The position numbers and the translations under genes were made by a program. This document shows positions 1-7,426 of a stretch of 18,842 nucleotides of DNA, piece by piece. Numbering within the stretch: position 1 is the first letter of the stretch; each line of letters starts with the position of its first letter. Under the pieces are notes generated by a model that saw only the letters and a program-made list of their open reading frames with translations, had not been told where the DNA came from and ran no database searches. Origin of the DNA: Bacteroidota bacterium (GTDB lineage: Bacteria; Bacteroidota; Bacteroidia; Chitinophagales; Chitinophagaceae); the NCBI GenBank assembly GCA_023391315.1, contig JAEWBD010000389.1, positions 1 to 18,842 of the forward strand, in the 5' to 3' direction.

Positions 1-1239
1 TATGTCTGCAAATTTTTCTTCCAGCATCGGCACATAGGTTTCATAATCACCATGACTTATATCAGCCTGCAACAGTTTATCCATGAAGAAGAAAAACTGT
101 TTGCGGCATACATCTTTGCCGGATGGAATTTCGAGGCGGTGAAACGGCTGCTGTACAATTTTTTCGATCTGCTTTAAGCGGTACATTTCACGCGTATGTA
201 CAATGCTCATGCTTATACCCGTATTGCCGGCACGGCCTGTTCTTCCGCTGCGGTGCGTATATACTTCAACATCATCCGGCAATTCGTAATTGATGACATG
301 GGTAATACCCTGCACGTCAATACCACGCGCTGCTACGTCTGTTGCTATCAGCAATTGCAAACTTTTATCACGAAACTGGCCCATCACTTTATCACGCTGG
401 CCCTGTGTTAAATCGCCATGTAAGGCATCAATATCATATCCTTCCCGTGTGAGCTTTTCAGCAATCTCCTGCGCATCGGCTTTTGTGCGGGTAAATATCA
501 AGCCATAAATACCCGGATTGAAATCAATCAACCGTTTCAGTGTTTCATAACGGTTTTGCGCAGATGTTACAAAATATTGGTGATCGATGTTTTTGTTACC
601 GGTGTTAGCCTTACCAACCGTTACTTCAACCGGCTCGTTCATATAACGGCGGCTTACCTTTCTTATTTCAGGTGGCATGGTTGCGCTGAACAGCCAGGTG
701 GCTTCACGGTTAGGCGTATTCTGCAAAATAAATTCGATGTCATCCTGGAAACCCATATTCAGCATTTCATCTGCTTCATCCAGCACCACATATTTTATTT
801 GTTCCAGGTTGATGGCTTTGCGTTCAATCAGGTCAATTAAACGGCCTGGCGTTGCCACTACCAACTGTACCCCTTTTTTAATATCTTTTATTTGCATGCC
901 AATGCTTGCGCCCCCATATACGGCCACCACGTGCATGCCACGAACCCGTTTTTTAAATATTTCTATTTCGTTTACAATCTGTATGCACAATTCCCTCGTA
1001 GGGCAAACAATTAATGCCTGAGGATATTTGTCGGCTACGGCCACAAGCTGCAGCAAAGGCAGGCCAAACGCTGCTGTTTTACCGGTACCTGTTTGAGCAA
1101 GGCCTATAAAATCTTTTGTACCGCTTAATAAAACCGGTATTGCTTTTTCCTGTATTGCCGTTGGGTTTTCAAATCCTAATTCCGTTATGGATGCGAGCAA
1201 ATGCTCATTCAACCCTAATTCTTCAAAACTTGCCATCAT
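1..1239 (-). CDS. DEAD-box ATP-dependent RNA helicase, partial (C-terminus outside window)
   Basis: ATP-dependent RNA unwinding enzyme acting in RNA remodelling, ribosome assembly or RNA decay. The 413 codons present read without a stop on the minus strand and continue past position 1. Visible motifs in order: Q-motif region (FEELGLNEHLLASI...GFENPTAIQEKAIP, residues 5-35), Walker A AQTGTGKT (48-55), motif Ia PTREL (80-84), TPGR (130-133), DEAD (154-157), SAT (185-187), ARGID (about 304-308) and motif VI HRSGRTGR (329-336). About 75 residues of C-terminal extension follow before the window edge, as in the DeaD/CsdA-like group, but too little is present to name the RNA-binding domain. Two adjacent ATGs (1239 and 1236) are possible starts; the first is used. 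A TAnnTTTG-like element lies just upstream. The helicase assignment is secure; the subfamily is not. Confidence 0.95.
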   Translation of the reverse strand, partial: MMASFEELGLNEHLLASITELGFENPTAIQEKAIPVLLSGTKDFIGLAQTGTGKTAAFGLPLLQLVAVADKYPQALIVCPTRELCIQIVNEIEIFKKRVRGMHVVAVYGGASIGMQIKDIKKGVQLVVATPGRLIDLIERKAINLEQIKYVVLDEADEMLNMGFQDDIEFILQNTPNREATWLFSATMPPEIRKVSRRYMNEPVEVTVGKANTGNKNIDHQYFVTSAQNRYETLKRLIDFNPGIYGLIFTRTKADAQEIAEKLTREGYDIDALHGDLTQGQRDKVMGQFRDKSLQLLIATDVAARGIDVQGITHVINYELPDDVEVYTHRSGRTGRAGNTGISMSIVHTREMYRLKQIEKIVQQPFHRLEIPSGKDVCRKQFFFFMDKLLQADISHGDYETYVPMLEEKFADI

Positions 1240-1250
1240 AAAAATTTGCG

Positions 1251-1258
1251 CAAAGGTA
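1251..1258 (-). promoter_or_regulatory. Candidate -7 promoter element for the helicase gene
   Basis: Read on the minus strand this is TACCTTTG, a match to the Bacteroidota -7 element TAnnTTTG, ending 11 nt before the helicase ATG. I see no convincing TTTG -33 element at the usual 19-20 nt distance, so this is a half-site call. If used, the 5' UTR would be very short. Confidence 0.4.
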
Positions 1259-1260
1259 AA

Positions 1261-1277
1261 TGAATTGTGAGTGGTGA
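1261..1277. repeat. Dispersed 17-bp repeat, copy 1
   Basis: TGAATTGTGAGTGGTGA is the exact reverse complement of positions 17131-17147. Both copies lie between genes and have a loose seven-base rhythm (GTGANTG-like). The rest of 1278-1397 shows no gene or hairpin I can support. Confidence 0.6.
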
Positions 1278-1397
1278 AGATATTTATCAGACACAGATCT
1301 ATAAACGAAAATCTATGCATGTATGGCTTAGGCCTTAAGTAAACAGTATTAGATGATGAATAATGAATGTGTATTTTTATCGCGACAATAAATTGAT

Positions 1398-1973
1398 ATG
1401 AATGACCTGAAACTTTTCATGGTAATTATCGGCTGCACGCCAAAGGGCAGGTTTACAGAACAGCATGATGTGTTTTTTGGAATTGGAAAAACCTTGCATG
1501 AACTGGTTGATCAAATGATTGATTTCTGGAAAGAGGCAGAAGGTAAAATCCATATTGATGCATGGCGGCAAATAAAAAATGTGGATGGCTATGTAGTCGA
1601 AATAAAGGAAAGAAGCAATGTTGTTAATGAAGCCAGGCTAAAATTATTCTTTATAAATCTTGGCGGTTACAAAGAAAACGAGTTTGAAGAATATCATTAT
1701 AAAATTGTAACGGCAGCAAAAGATAAGGGTGAAGCCATCCGCAAATCGAAACAAACTGCTTTTTACAAGCATTGTGGTTTTAAGGGTGCGGAAAGCCATG
1801 TTGATGATAAATATGGTATTGATGTGGATGACCTGTATGAAATTGAAGATATATTGCCGGCGGATACAAAAGAAAAATATTCAATAAGTCTTTTGCCGGC
1901 TGAAAACGCATTGAATGATGCGTTGCACATTGGTTATCTTAAACTTGACAAACTAAAAAATAGCGCGGTTTAA
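1398..1973 (+). CDS. DUF1543 domain-containing protein
   Basis: Protein of 191 residues with no known function; no signal peptide or membrane segment, so probably cytosolic. The N-terminal half (KLFMVIIG at 5-12, then TEQHDVFFGIG, HIDAWRQIKNVDGYVVEI) resembles the DUF1543 pattern of a short beta strand, a conserved His-Asp pair and a final VDGY strand. The second half appears to repeat it more weakly: KLFFINLGG at about 81-89, then EEYHYKIVTAAKDKGEA and HVDDKYGIDVDDLYEI. This suggests an internal duplication. The ATG at 1398 begins directly before the first repeat, and no earlier in-frame start is better placed. It stands apart from the dioxygenase gene downstream by 71 nt. Family recognised from memory; the role is unknown. 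Confidence 0.75.
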   Translation: MNDLKLFMVIIGCTPKGRFTEQHDVFFGIGKTLHELVDQMIDFWKEAEGKIHIDAWRQIKNVDGYVVEIKERSNVVNEARLKLFFINLGGYKENEFEEYHYKIVTAAKDKGEAIRKSKQTAFYKHCGFKGAESHVDDKYGIDVDDLYEIEDILPADTKEKYSISLLPAENALNDALHIGYLKLDKLKNSAV

Positions 1974-2044
1974 CAGATTGATTAACCTTGTGCGGCATTC
2001 TATCTTACCAATAATTTTTACCTTCCGCCTTTAAAACGATTGTT

Positions 2045-2902
2045 ATGGCACATATTCTCAACGATGCTGAAGTAAATGCTTTTAACCGCGATGGTTACGT
2101 GATTGTAAAAAGCTTTTTTACAAAACCTGAAATTGATAAACTTTATCATATTGCAGTAAGCGATGATGTAGTAAAAAATAATGCGCTCGACCTGAACGAT
2201 CAAACAGGCAAGAAAACAAAACTTACTTTATGGTTTACGCCCGGCGATGATGTGTATAGCTGTGTTTTGCGCAGCGCACGCATGGTGCATTCCGTTGCAA
2301 AATTATTAGACAGCGATGCGCCTGTTTGTCATTTTCATACAAAACTGATGCAGAAAGAACCAAAGGTGGGCGGCGCATGGGAATGGCACCAGGACTATGG
2401 CTACTGGTATAAAAACCAGTTTTTGTTTCCGGACCAGTTGGTGAGCGTAATGGTGGCTTTAACAGAGGCCAATAAAGCCAATGGTTGTTTACAGGTAATA
2501 AAAGGCTCGCATAAATTGGGCAGGGTAAATCATGGGTTTGCGGGTGAACAGGTTGGCGCTGATATGACGATGGTAAACAATGCACTTAAAACAATGGAGC
2601 ATGTGTATGTGGAATTAGAGCCGGGCGATGCACTGTTTTTTCACAGCAATATTTTACATCGCTCAGAAGCCAATACAAGTGATAAGCCAAGATGGAGCTT
2701 AATTTCCTGTTACAATTCTTTATCTAATCCTGCCTATAACGATGAAAGCACATCGTGGAAAGAACCCGTAAAAGTTTTGCCGGATGATGCATTGATGAAC
2801 GATAGTGCAGGAAGCGCATCATTACAAGGCGACTTTTTAAAGAAAGAACAAGACCCGGCGCTGAAAGAAACCGGCTGGGAAAAAGAAGTGGCAACTACCT
2901 GA
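2045..2902 (+). CDS. Phytanoyl-CoA dioxygenase (PhyH) family protein
   Basis: Predicted Fe(II)/2-oxoglutarate-dependent oxygenase, 285 residues, cytosolic. The double-stranded beta-helix metal site is visible: H115-x-D117 in WHQDYG and the distal histidine H205 in FFHSNILHRSEAN, with R216 (PRWSL) in the position expected to bind the 2-oxoglutarate carboxylate. GDGYVIVKSFFTKPEI-like N-terminal sequence (RDGYVIVKSFF) is also typical of PhyH proteins. The substrate cannot be read from sequence; relatives hydroxylate acyl-CoAs, amino acids or small metabolites. The gene is not clearly operonic with its neighbours, and the next gene is convergent (98 nt between the two stops). The catalytic triad is intact, so activity is expected. 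Confidence 0.88.
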   Translation: MAHILNDAEVNAFNRDGYVIVKSFFTKPEIDKLYHIAVSDDVVKNNALDLNDQTGKKTKLTLWFTPGDDVYSCVLRSARMVHSVAKLLDSDAPVCHFHTKLMQKEPKVGGAWEWHQDYGYWYKNQFLFPDQLVSVMVALTEANKANGCLQVIKGSHKLGRVNHGFAGEQVGADMTMVNNALKTMEHVYVELEPGDALFFHSNILHRSEANTSDKPRWSLISCYNSLSNPAYNDESTSWKEPVKVLPDDALMNDSAGSASLQGDFLKKEQDPALKETGWEKEVATT

Positions 2903-3000
2903 TCAGAATAAATTATACCGCAGAGAGATAGGAGCTAACAGAGGTTTCTTTATTGATAATTTTTCCTGTCTGTTTTTTCTCTGTTCAAAAATAATAATGA

Positions 3001-3828
3001 TTACAACTCTGTATGCTTCGTTTTTACTTCCTTTCCATAAAAAATACTGGCGTGGTTATTAAAATCTTCGGCTGAATCGGTGGTATAAAACTGAACAGCT
3101 TTATTTTTTGTAAGCTGTGTTTCTATTTCAGCATGGCGGTACAAATAATCTTTAAGACTTGCTGCAACAATTTCGGCTTGTGTAATTACACTAATGCCAT
3201 CCGGCAAAAACTTTTCGATCCTTTTTTTTATTAATGGATAATGCGTACAGGCCAGCAATATTGTATCAATCTTATCATCCTGCTGCAATAGTTCGTTAAT
3301 ATATTTCTGAATGAAATAATCTGCCGCTTCATTTTCAAATTCGTTGTTCTCAATCAGCGGCACAAGCATTGGGCAGGCTTGTTGCACAACTTTTATCTGG
3401 GGAAAAAATTTATTTATTTCTATCAGGTAAGACTGCGATTGCACCGTACCGCTCGTTGCCATTATACCCACATGGTTCGTCGTAGAATAATTACCAATGA
3501 TTTCTGTTGTCGGTCTTATTACACCCAATATCTTTTTACCTGGGAATCTTTTATCTAAATCGTTTTGCTGTATCGTGCGCAATGCCTTTGCAGATGCAGT
3601 ATTACAAGCAAGTATAATTAACGGGCAGTTTTGTTTAAACAGCCAGCTTACGCATTGTAATGTATATTGATAAACGGTTTCAAAAGAACGGTTGCCATAA
3701 GGCGCCCTGCCGTTGTCGCCAAGATAGATATAATCATATTGGGGTAAATGTTTTGTAAATTCTTTCAAAACTGTAAGGCCGCCATAACCTGAATCAAAAA
3801 CACCAATTGGAGCTTGCATATAATTCAA
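3001..3828 (-). CDS. murI: Glutamate racemase
   Basis: Cofactor-independent interconversion of L- and D-glutamate, supplying D-Glu for peptidoglycan. At 275 residues it has normal family length. The Asp/Glu racemase signatures are present: PIGVFDSGYGGLTVL with D12-S13, YLGDNGRAPYG (36-45), the first catalytic cysteine C75 in ACNTASA and the second, C194, in LLACTHYPL with H196. The start could be M1 or M4; M1 is used, and either precedes the conserved PIGVFDSG strand. It lies 17 nt downstream of the DinB-like gene on the same strand, so the two are probably co-transcribed, although no functional link is apparent. Confidence 0.95.
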   Translation of the reverse strand: MNYMQAPIGVFDSGYGGLTVLKEFTKHLPQYDYIYLGDNGRAPYGNRSFETVYQYTLQCVSWLFKQNCPLIILACNTASAKALRTIQQNDLDKRFPGKKILGVIRPTTEIIGNYSTTNHVGIMATSGTVQSQSYLIEINKFFPQIKVVQQACPMLVPLIENNEFENEAADYFIQKYINELLQQDDKIDTILLACTHYPLIKKRIEKFLPDGISVITQAEIVAASLKDYLYRHAEIETQLTKNKAVQFYTTDSAEDFNNHASIFYGKEVKTKHTEL

Positions 3829-3845
3829 AAATAAATGCCTTATGA

Positions 3846-4367
3846 TTATTCAAATTTTAAAGCCTGCAAAACTTTTGTGGTAACTAATAACTGGCCGGTA
3901 TGCCGCATGGTGTGTTCAGCCGAGTGAAACAATAAACCCATTACAGTGGAAGGTATTTGTTTGCGGCCTACATATCTTACTTCAGTTAATGTGCTCTCAT
4001 CTGTTTGCTTTAATTGTTCGATTGACCTTTCTGTTTGCTGATGCAAATGTTCCAGCAGAAATGCCAGCGTTACAGCTTCGTCTTCTTTGCCTTCACTTTT
4101 TAAATAAGCAAGCTGCGATTCGTTTAATGCTTCGCCCTTTGCATAAGTAAATAGCCTGTCTTGTACGCCGGCAATATGTTGCAAATGAAAACCAACGGAA
4201 GCAAGCATTGCAAACCTTTTCCATAATAAATCTTCATTAAAATCAAGCAGGATTGTATTTATTTCTTCAACGGCCTGCAAGAGTGCATGCGCTACCGGCT
4301 GCAACAACGGTGGTATGGAAGGCAGCGGGCCTCTTAACCAAACTTCGGGTAATTTTTCCTGGCTCAT
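3846..4367 (-). CDS. DinB family (DinB_2-like) protein
   Basis: Predicted four-helix-bundle protein of 173 residues. DinB-superfamily members are metal-binding, and many use low-molecular-weight thiols; the role here is unknown. The three-histidine metal site can be placed: H61 or H64 in SVGFHLQHIAG, and H152 with H156 in HSAEHTMRHTGQLL. That arrangement (one His in helix 2, HxxxH near the C-terminus) is diagnostic of the fold. No signal peptide. The start at 4367 follows an A/T-rich stretch, and the next gene (murI) begins 17 nt beyond its stop, implying one transcript. No clear promoter was found upstream. Confidence 0.85.
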   Translation of the reverse strand: MSQEKLPEVWLRGPLPSIPPLLQPVAHALLQAVEEINTILLDFNEDLLWKRFAMLASVGFHLQHIAGVQDRLFTYAKGEALNESQLAYLKSEGKEDEAVTLAFLLEHLHQQTERSIEQLKQTDESTLTEVRYVGRKQIPSTVMGLLFHSAEHTMRHTGQLLVTTKVLQALKFE

Positions 4368-4409
4368 AGTAATTAAATAATGATATAGTTTAATAAAAAC
4401 TCACAGGTG

Positions 4410-4425
4410 CACAAGTTCACAAGTT
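4410..4425. repeat. Short tandem repeat (2 x CACAAGTT)
   Basis: Two perfect 8-bp copies in the intergenic region between the divergent DinB-like gene and the cys operon leader. The surrounding 4368-4580 is A/T-rich with no gene I can support. Confidence 0.5.
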
Positions 4426-4583
4426 TATTTCAAATTCCCAATTCCTGCTTCTTACCTTTCAACTTATCAATTATTCAATTTAATCGTTCATCCAACTTAT
4501 ACTAACAAACATTTGCTTTGTTATAACGATCATTTATTTTTTAAATCAATAAAAAAAATTTCATTTTTTTATCACCAGCATTT

Positions 4584-4591
4584 TATATTTG
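4584..4591 (+). promoter_or_regulatory. Candidate -7 promoter element for the cys operon leader
   Basis: TATATTTG matches the Bacteroidota -7 consensus TAnnTTTG exactly. The region 19-20 nt upstream is T-rich but lacks a clear TTTG. Transcription from here would begin roughly at 4597, just before the Cys leader ORF, which is what an attenuator needs. Confidence 0.5.
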
Positions 4592-4608
4592 TTGCTCAAA
4601 GCAAGCAA

Positions 4609-4680
4609 ATGTTTAATCCTTCTTCAATGTGTTGTTGTATGTGTTATATCTCAAAGGGGAAGGGACTTGTATTGCGATAA
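4609..4680 (+). CDS. Cysteine-rich leader peptide of the sulfite-reduction operon
   Basis: Short ORF with two in-frame ATGs: 4609 (23 residues) and 4627 (17 residues, MCCCMCYISKGKGLVLR), both ending at TAA 4678-4680. Four of the codons are TGT Cys, three consecutive (4630-4638) and a fourth at 4642-4644. It lies between a -7 promoter element and an intrinsic terminator that precedes cobA-cysJ-cysI-sirC, an operon that supplies sulfide for cysteine. The likely job is sensing charged tRNA-Cys by ribosome stalling, not making a functional peptide. Known poly-Cys leader ORFs in mycobacteria control sulfur genes; the equivalence here is inferred. With start 4627, the segment that competes for pairing (4618-4625) lies directly before the ATG; with 4609 it is inside the ORF. 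Either works mechanically. Confidence 0.75.
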   Translation: MFNPSSMCCCMCYISKGKGLVLR

Positions 4681-4721
4681 TTCAAAATAAAAAACGCAAA
4701 AAATTATATAAAGCCTTCTCC
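4618..4721 (+). promoter_or_regulatory. Mutually exclusive RNA pairings (attenuator segments 1:2 and 2:3)
   Basis: Segment 2, GGGGAAGG (4656-4663, inside the leader ORF), can pair with segment 1, CCTTCTTC (4618-4625), over 8 bp including two G-U pairs. It can equally pair with segment 3, CCTTCTCC (4714-4721), over 8 bp with one G-U pair, plus 3 bp more (CTT 4666-4668 with AAG 4711-4713) across a 2-nt bulge. Segment 3 is the 5' arm of the terminator, so 2:3 pairing excludes the terminator hairpin. A ribosome halted on the Cys codons would cover segment 1 and leave segment 2 just free; one reaching the stop codon would cover segment 2. Pairings were found by eye; no folding energies were computed. 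Confidence 0.7.
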
Positions 4722-4743
4722 ATAAGAGAAGGCTTTTTGTTTT
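4710..4743 (+). terminator. Intrinsic terminator in the cys operon leader (attenuator)
   Basis: Perfect stem AAGCCTTCTC (4711-4720) with GAGAAGGCTT (4726-4735), extended by A4710-T4736, around the 5-nt loop cataa. It is followed by TTTTTG and more T residues. It sits after the Cys leader stop codon and only 26 nt before the cobA ATG, so it is not the end of an upstream gene, because the neighbour on that side is divergent. Its position fits a regulated terminator in the operon leader. Confidence 0.88.
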
Positions 4744-4769
4744 AAAACACTATTATCAACAACAGCAAA

Positions 4770-5663
4770 ATGACCAATACATCAACAGAGGCACGAAGCG
4801 CAAACACAGGTAAGATTTATTTTATCGGCTCGGGGCCAGGCAACCCAGACCTTATTACTGTTAAGGGCGCTAACCTGCTGGCACAGGCTGAAGTGATTAT
4901 TACAGACAGGCTGGCCGGCGATGAGATCATCGGGCGTTATGCCAATCCTGATGCAATTATTATTGATGTGGGCAAACAGGGCGGTAATGAAAAATCATAC
5001 AAACAATCCGATATAAATAAACTGCTCATTCAGTTTGCTAACCTGTATGAAAAAGTGGTGAGATTAAAAGGTGGTGATATTGCTTTCTTCTCCAATGTTT
5101 ATGATGAATTGCAAACACTCGCTGATCATAATATAGCTTATGAAATCGTTCCCGGCATTACAGCCGCATCAGGCGCATCAGCATTTACAGGCGTGCCTTT
5201 AACGGCAAGAGGTTTTGCCAGTGGTGTTAAATTGTTGACGCATTTTAATAACAGTATTATTAATAAAGAAAGCTGGAAGCAACTGGCTGCGTTTAAAGAA
5301 ACACTCGTTTTTTATATGAGCAGTAACAACCTTGCTTCAATAATTGAACAGCTTATTAAGGCAGGCGCCGATACCTCAATACCTTTTCTTGTAATTGAAC
5401 AGGCCACAACGCCTAACCAGCGTGTGCATGCATTTACGCTGCAATCTTTTCCCGCAGAACCCATTCAGTTTAACAGTCCTTCCATTGTAATAATGGGAAA
5501 GGTGGCAGGATTGCATGAAAACTTTGCATGGTATAAAAACAATAGCGTTGCCGGTGAAAATTATTTCCGCAGTGTTGAAGCAGCATCGGCATATCTTAAA
5601 ATAAATCCATTTATCACCAGGCCTGTTGAAGGCGCACAAAAAATTACTGAAAATGTTGACTGA
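4770..5663 (+). CDS. cobA: Uroporphyrinogen-III C-methyltransferase (SUMT)
   Basis: Transfers two methyl groups from SAM to uroporphyrinogen III, giving precorrin-2, the first step from the haem trunk toward siroheme. 297 residues, single domain, cytosolic. Family motifs: GSGPGNPDLIT (20-30), R98-LKGGD (98-103) and VPGITAA (127-133). The stretch after RLKGGD reads IAFFSNVYDEL, not the common DPFxFGRGxEE type; the fold motifs on either side are intact, so I read this as a lineage variant. The first gene of the operon: its 3' end overlaps cysJ (11 nt if cysJ starts at 5653), indicating translational coupling. The operon encodes siroheme synthesis and its consumer, sulfite reductase, so siroheme, not cobalamin, is the likely end product. 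Expression is probably set by the upstream Cys attenuator. Confidence 0.92.
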   Translation: MTNTSTEARSANTGKIYFIGSGPGNPDLITVKGANLLAQAEVIITDRLAGDEIIGRYANPDAIIIDVGKQGGNEKSYKQSDINKLLIQFANLYEKVVRLKGGDIAFFSNVYDELQTLADHNIAYEIVPGITAASGASAFTGVPLTARGFASGVKLLTHFNNSIINKESWKQLAAFKETLVFYMSSNNLASIIEQLIKAGADTSIPFLVIEQATTPNQRVHAFTLQSFPAEPIQFNSPSIVIMGKVAGLHENFAWYKNNSVAGENYFRSVEAASAYLKINPFITRPVEGAQKITENVD

Positions 5664-7359
5664 ACAAAAATTCAAATCATTTAAAGATTTTATACAGGAT
5701 TCGTCAAGGGATGAAATAATCTGGATGAGCGGTTACCTGGCAGGCCTGTCAGATAAACATACCACCGCAGCGCCGCCAACACCACCTGAGATTGTTGCAT
5801 CAACAGAAAAACTGGTTATTACAGTTGTGTATGGAACAGAAACAGGCAATTCGAAAAAAATAGCTGCAAAACTTGCTTCTGTTTTAAAAAGCAAGCAGCA
5901 TAAAGTAACGCTTAAAGCATTGGATCAATACAATGTTTCCAACCTGCAAAAAGAAAGCACACTGTATGTTGTGCTGAGCACACATGGCGATGGTGAAGCG
6001 CCGTCTGCAGCTAAAAAATTCTATGATCACCTATATGCAAAACAACATGATCTTTCTAATTTAAAATATGCGGTACTGGCGCTTGGCGATAGCTCTTACC
6101 CATTGTTTTGCAAGGCCGGTGAAGATGTAGATACACGCCTTGATGAACTCGGCGCCATAAGGCTTTTACCACTTGAAAAATCAGACCTTGATTTTTATCC
6201 CGTTTCGGAAGCATGGATAAGTAATATCGTGAATCACCTTCCCACAACAGCTAATTTGCTGGCACCAAAACCTCAGCCTAAACAAGCCAGAAATGGAAAA
6301 CATTTTTATAAGGGCGTTGTAAAAACACACATCAATCTTAACGATAAAGGCTCATTAAAGGAAACATTTCATATTGAAATCGGCACGGAAGAAGCCATTT
6401 ATTATTTGCCGGGTGATTCCTTGGGTATTGTGCCTGTAAATACCGATGAAGATGTGCTGGAAATATTAAACCTGCTTTCAGCAGATAAAAACAAAACGGT
6501 AACATATAAAGACGAGCAATTCACATTGTTTGATTTGTTTAAGACCAAGGTAAACATTCTGCATCTGCCTGTTCGCATCATCGAAAAATATGCAAAGCTT
6601 ATTGAATCAGAATTGCCTTTGATAAGACTTGATCTTAAAAATATTTTAGCGCTTTATCCTTTAACAAAAAATGTTTTGCTGGAAGATTTTATCGCTATTC
6701 TCGAGCCTACTACACCAAGGCTATATTCTATTTCATCATCACCGTATGCGCATGGCAATAATGAAATTCATATCACGGTTGGCCGCAATAAATTTTGGGT
6801 GAATGATAAAGAAAAATATGGCTTTTGCAGTAGCCATTTCGCCGGTTTAAATGAAGGCGATGAAGTAAAGTTTTATATCAATTCAAACGATAACTTCCGC
6901 CTGCCGCTGCAGGATAAAGATGTAATTATGATCGGTCCCGGAACAGGCATTGCACCATTCCGTTCATTTCTTTTTCACAGGGACGATGAAAGCGCACCCG
7001 GAAGAAACTGGCTGTTTTTCGGAGATCAGCATTTTCATAAAGATTTCTTATACCAGAGCGAGTTGCTTTCTTTATTCGACTCCGGTTTGCTTACCAGGTT
7101 AAACACAGCTTTTTCAAGAGATCAGAAAGAAAAAATATACGTGCAGCATCGCATGCAGCAACAATCAAAAGAGCTATTCAACTGGATTGAAAGCGGCGCC
7201 TATATTTATATCTGCGGCTGCAAAGACACCATGGCGAAAGATGTTGAAGCAACATTGGTCAACATCATCAGTCAGGAAGCAAACATTAATGAAGAACAGG
7301 CAGCAGACTATTTAAGCAGGCTGGAAGATGAAGGAAGGTTTGCGAAAGACGTGTATTAA
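5653..7359 (+). CDS. cysJ: Sulfite reductase [NADPH] flavoprotein alpha subunit
   Basis: Diflavin reductase passing electrons from NADPH through FAD and FMN to the CysI hemoprotein. Numbering from ATG 5653 (568 residues): a short helical N-terminus; FMN flavodoxin domain with YGTETGNS (60-67), STHGDGE (109-115) and LALGDSSYPLF (142-152); connecting domain; FAD site RLYSISSSP (356-364) and GFCSSHFAG; NADPH-binding GPGTGIAPFRSF (428-439), NWLFFGDQH and YIYICGC; a terminal aromatic residue (Y) as in this family. An earlier in-frame ATG at 5626 would add nine residues (MKAHKKLLK) and overlap cobA by 38 nt; 5653 gives the usual ML-type N-terminus and an 11-nt overlap, so it is preferred. cysI follows after 67 nt. 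Confidence 0.94.
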   Translation: MLTEQKFKSFKDFIQDSSRDEIIWMSGYLAGLSDKHTTAAPPTPPEIVASTEKLVITVVYGTETGNSKKIAAKLASVLKSKQHKVTLKALDQYNVSNLQKESTLYVVLSTHGDGEAPSAAKKFYDHLYAKQHDLSNLKYAVLALGDSSYPLFCKAGEDVDTRLDELGAIRLLPLEKSDLDFYPVSEAWISNIVNHLPTTANLLAPKPQPKQARNGKHFYKGVVKTHINLNDKGSLKETFHIEIGTEEAIYYLPGDSLGIVPVNTDEDVLEILNLLSADKNKTVTYKDEQFTLFDLFKTKVNILHLPVRIIEKYAKLIESELPLIRLDLKNILALYPLTKNVLLEDFIAILEPTTPRLYSISSSPYAHGNNEIHITVGRNKFWVNDKEKYGFCSSHFAGLNEGDEVKFYINSNDNFRLPLQDKDVIMIGPGTGIAPFRSFLFHRDDESAPGRNWLFFGDQHFHKDFLYQSELLSLFDSGLLTRLNTAFSRDQKEKIYVQHRMQQQSKELFNWIESGAYIYICGCKDTMAKDVEATLVNIISQEANINEEQAADYLSRLEDEGRFAKDVY

Positions 7360-7397
7360 AGCAATCCGTTCTTACATAAGATTTACGTTAAAAAAAT

Positions 7398-7409
7398 TTA
7401 ACCGGTTAA
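7398..7409. promoter_or_regulatory. Perfect 12-bp palindrome before cysI
   Basis: TTAACCGGTTAA in the 67-nt cysJ-cysI spacer, 17 nt before the cysI ATG. It could be an operator half-sites pair, or a small RNA hairpin limiting cysI translation. No protein can be assigned to it from sequence; it could also be chance. Confidence 0.3.
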
Positions 7410-7426
7410 CATAACTCATACCACTA

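Noticed and set aside
196..1021. Several plus-strand ORFs across the left edge
   Set aside because: They are antisense to the helicase, whose frame is open for 413 codons with all DEAD-box motifs.
2235..2585. 116-codon minus-strand ORF inside the dioxygenase gene
   Set aside because: Fully overlapped by a well-supported PhyH gene with an intact metal site; the antisense translation has no recognisable features.
2903..3000. Possible terminator between the convergent dioxygenase and murI genes
   Set aside because: Only scattered CAGAGA/TCTCTG complementarity with a long loop; no compact stem followed by a T-run.
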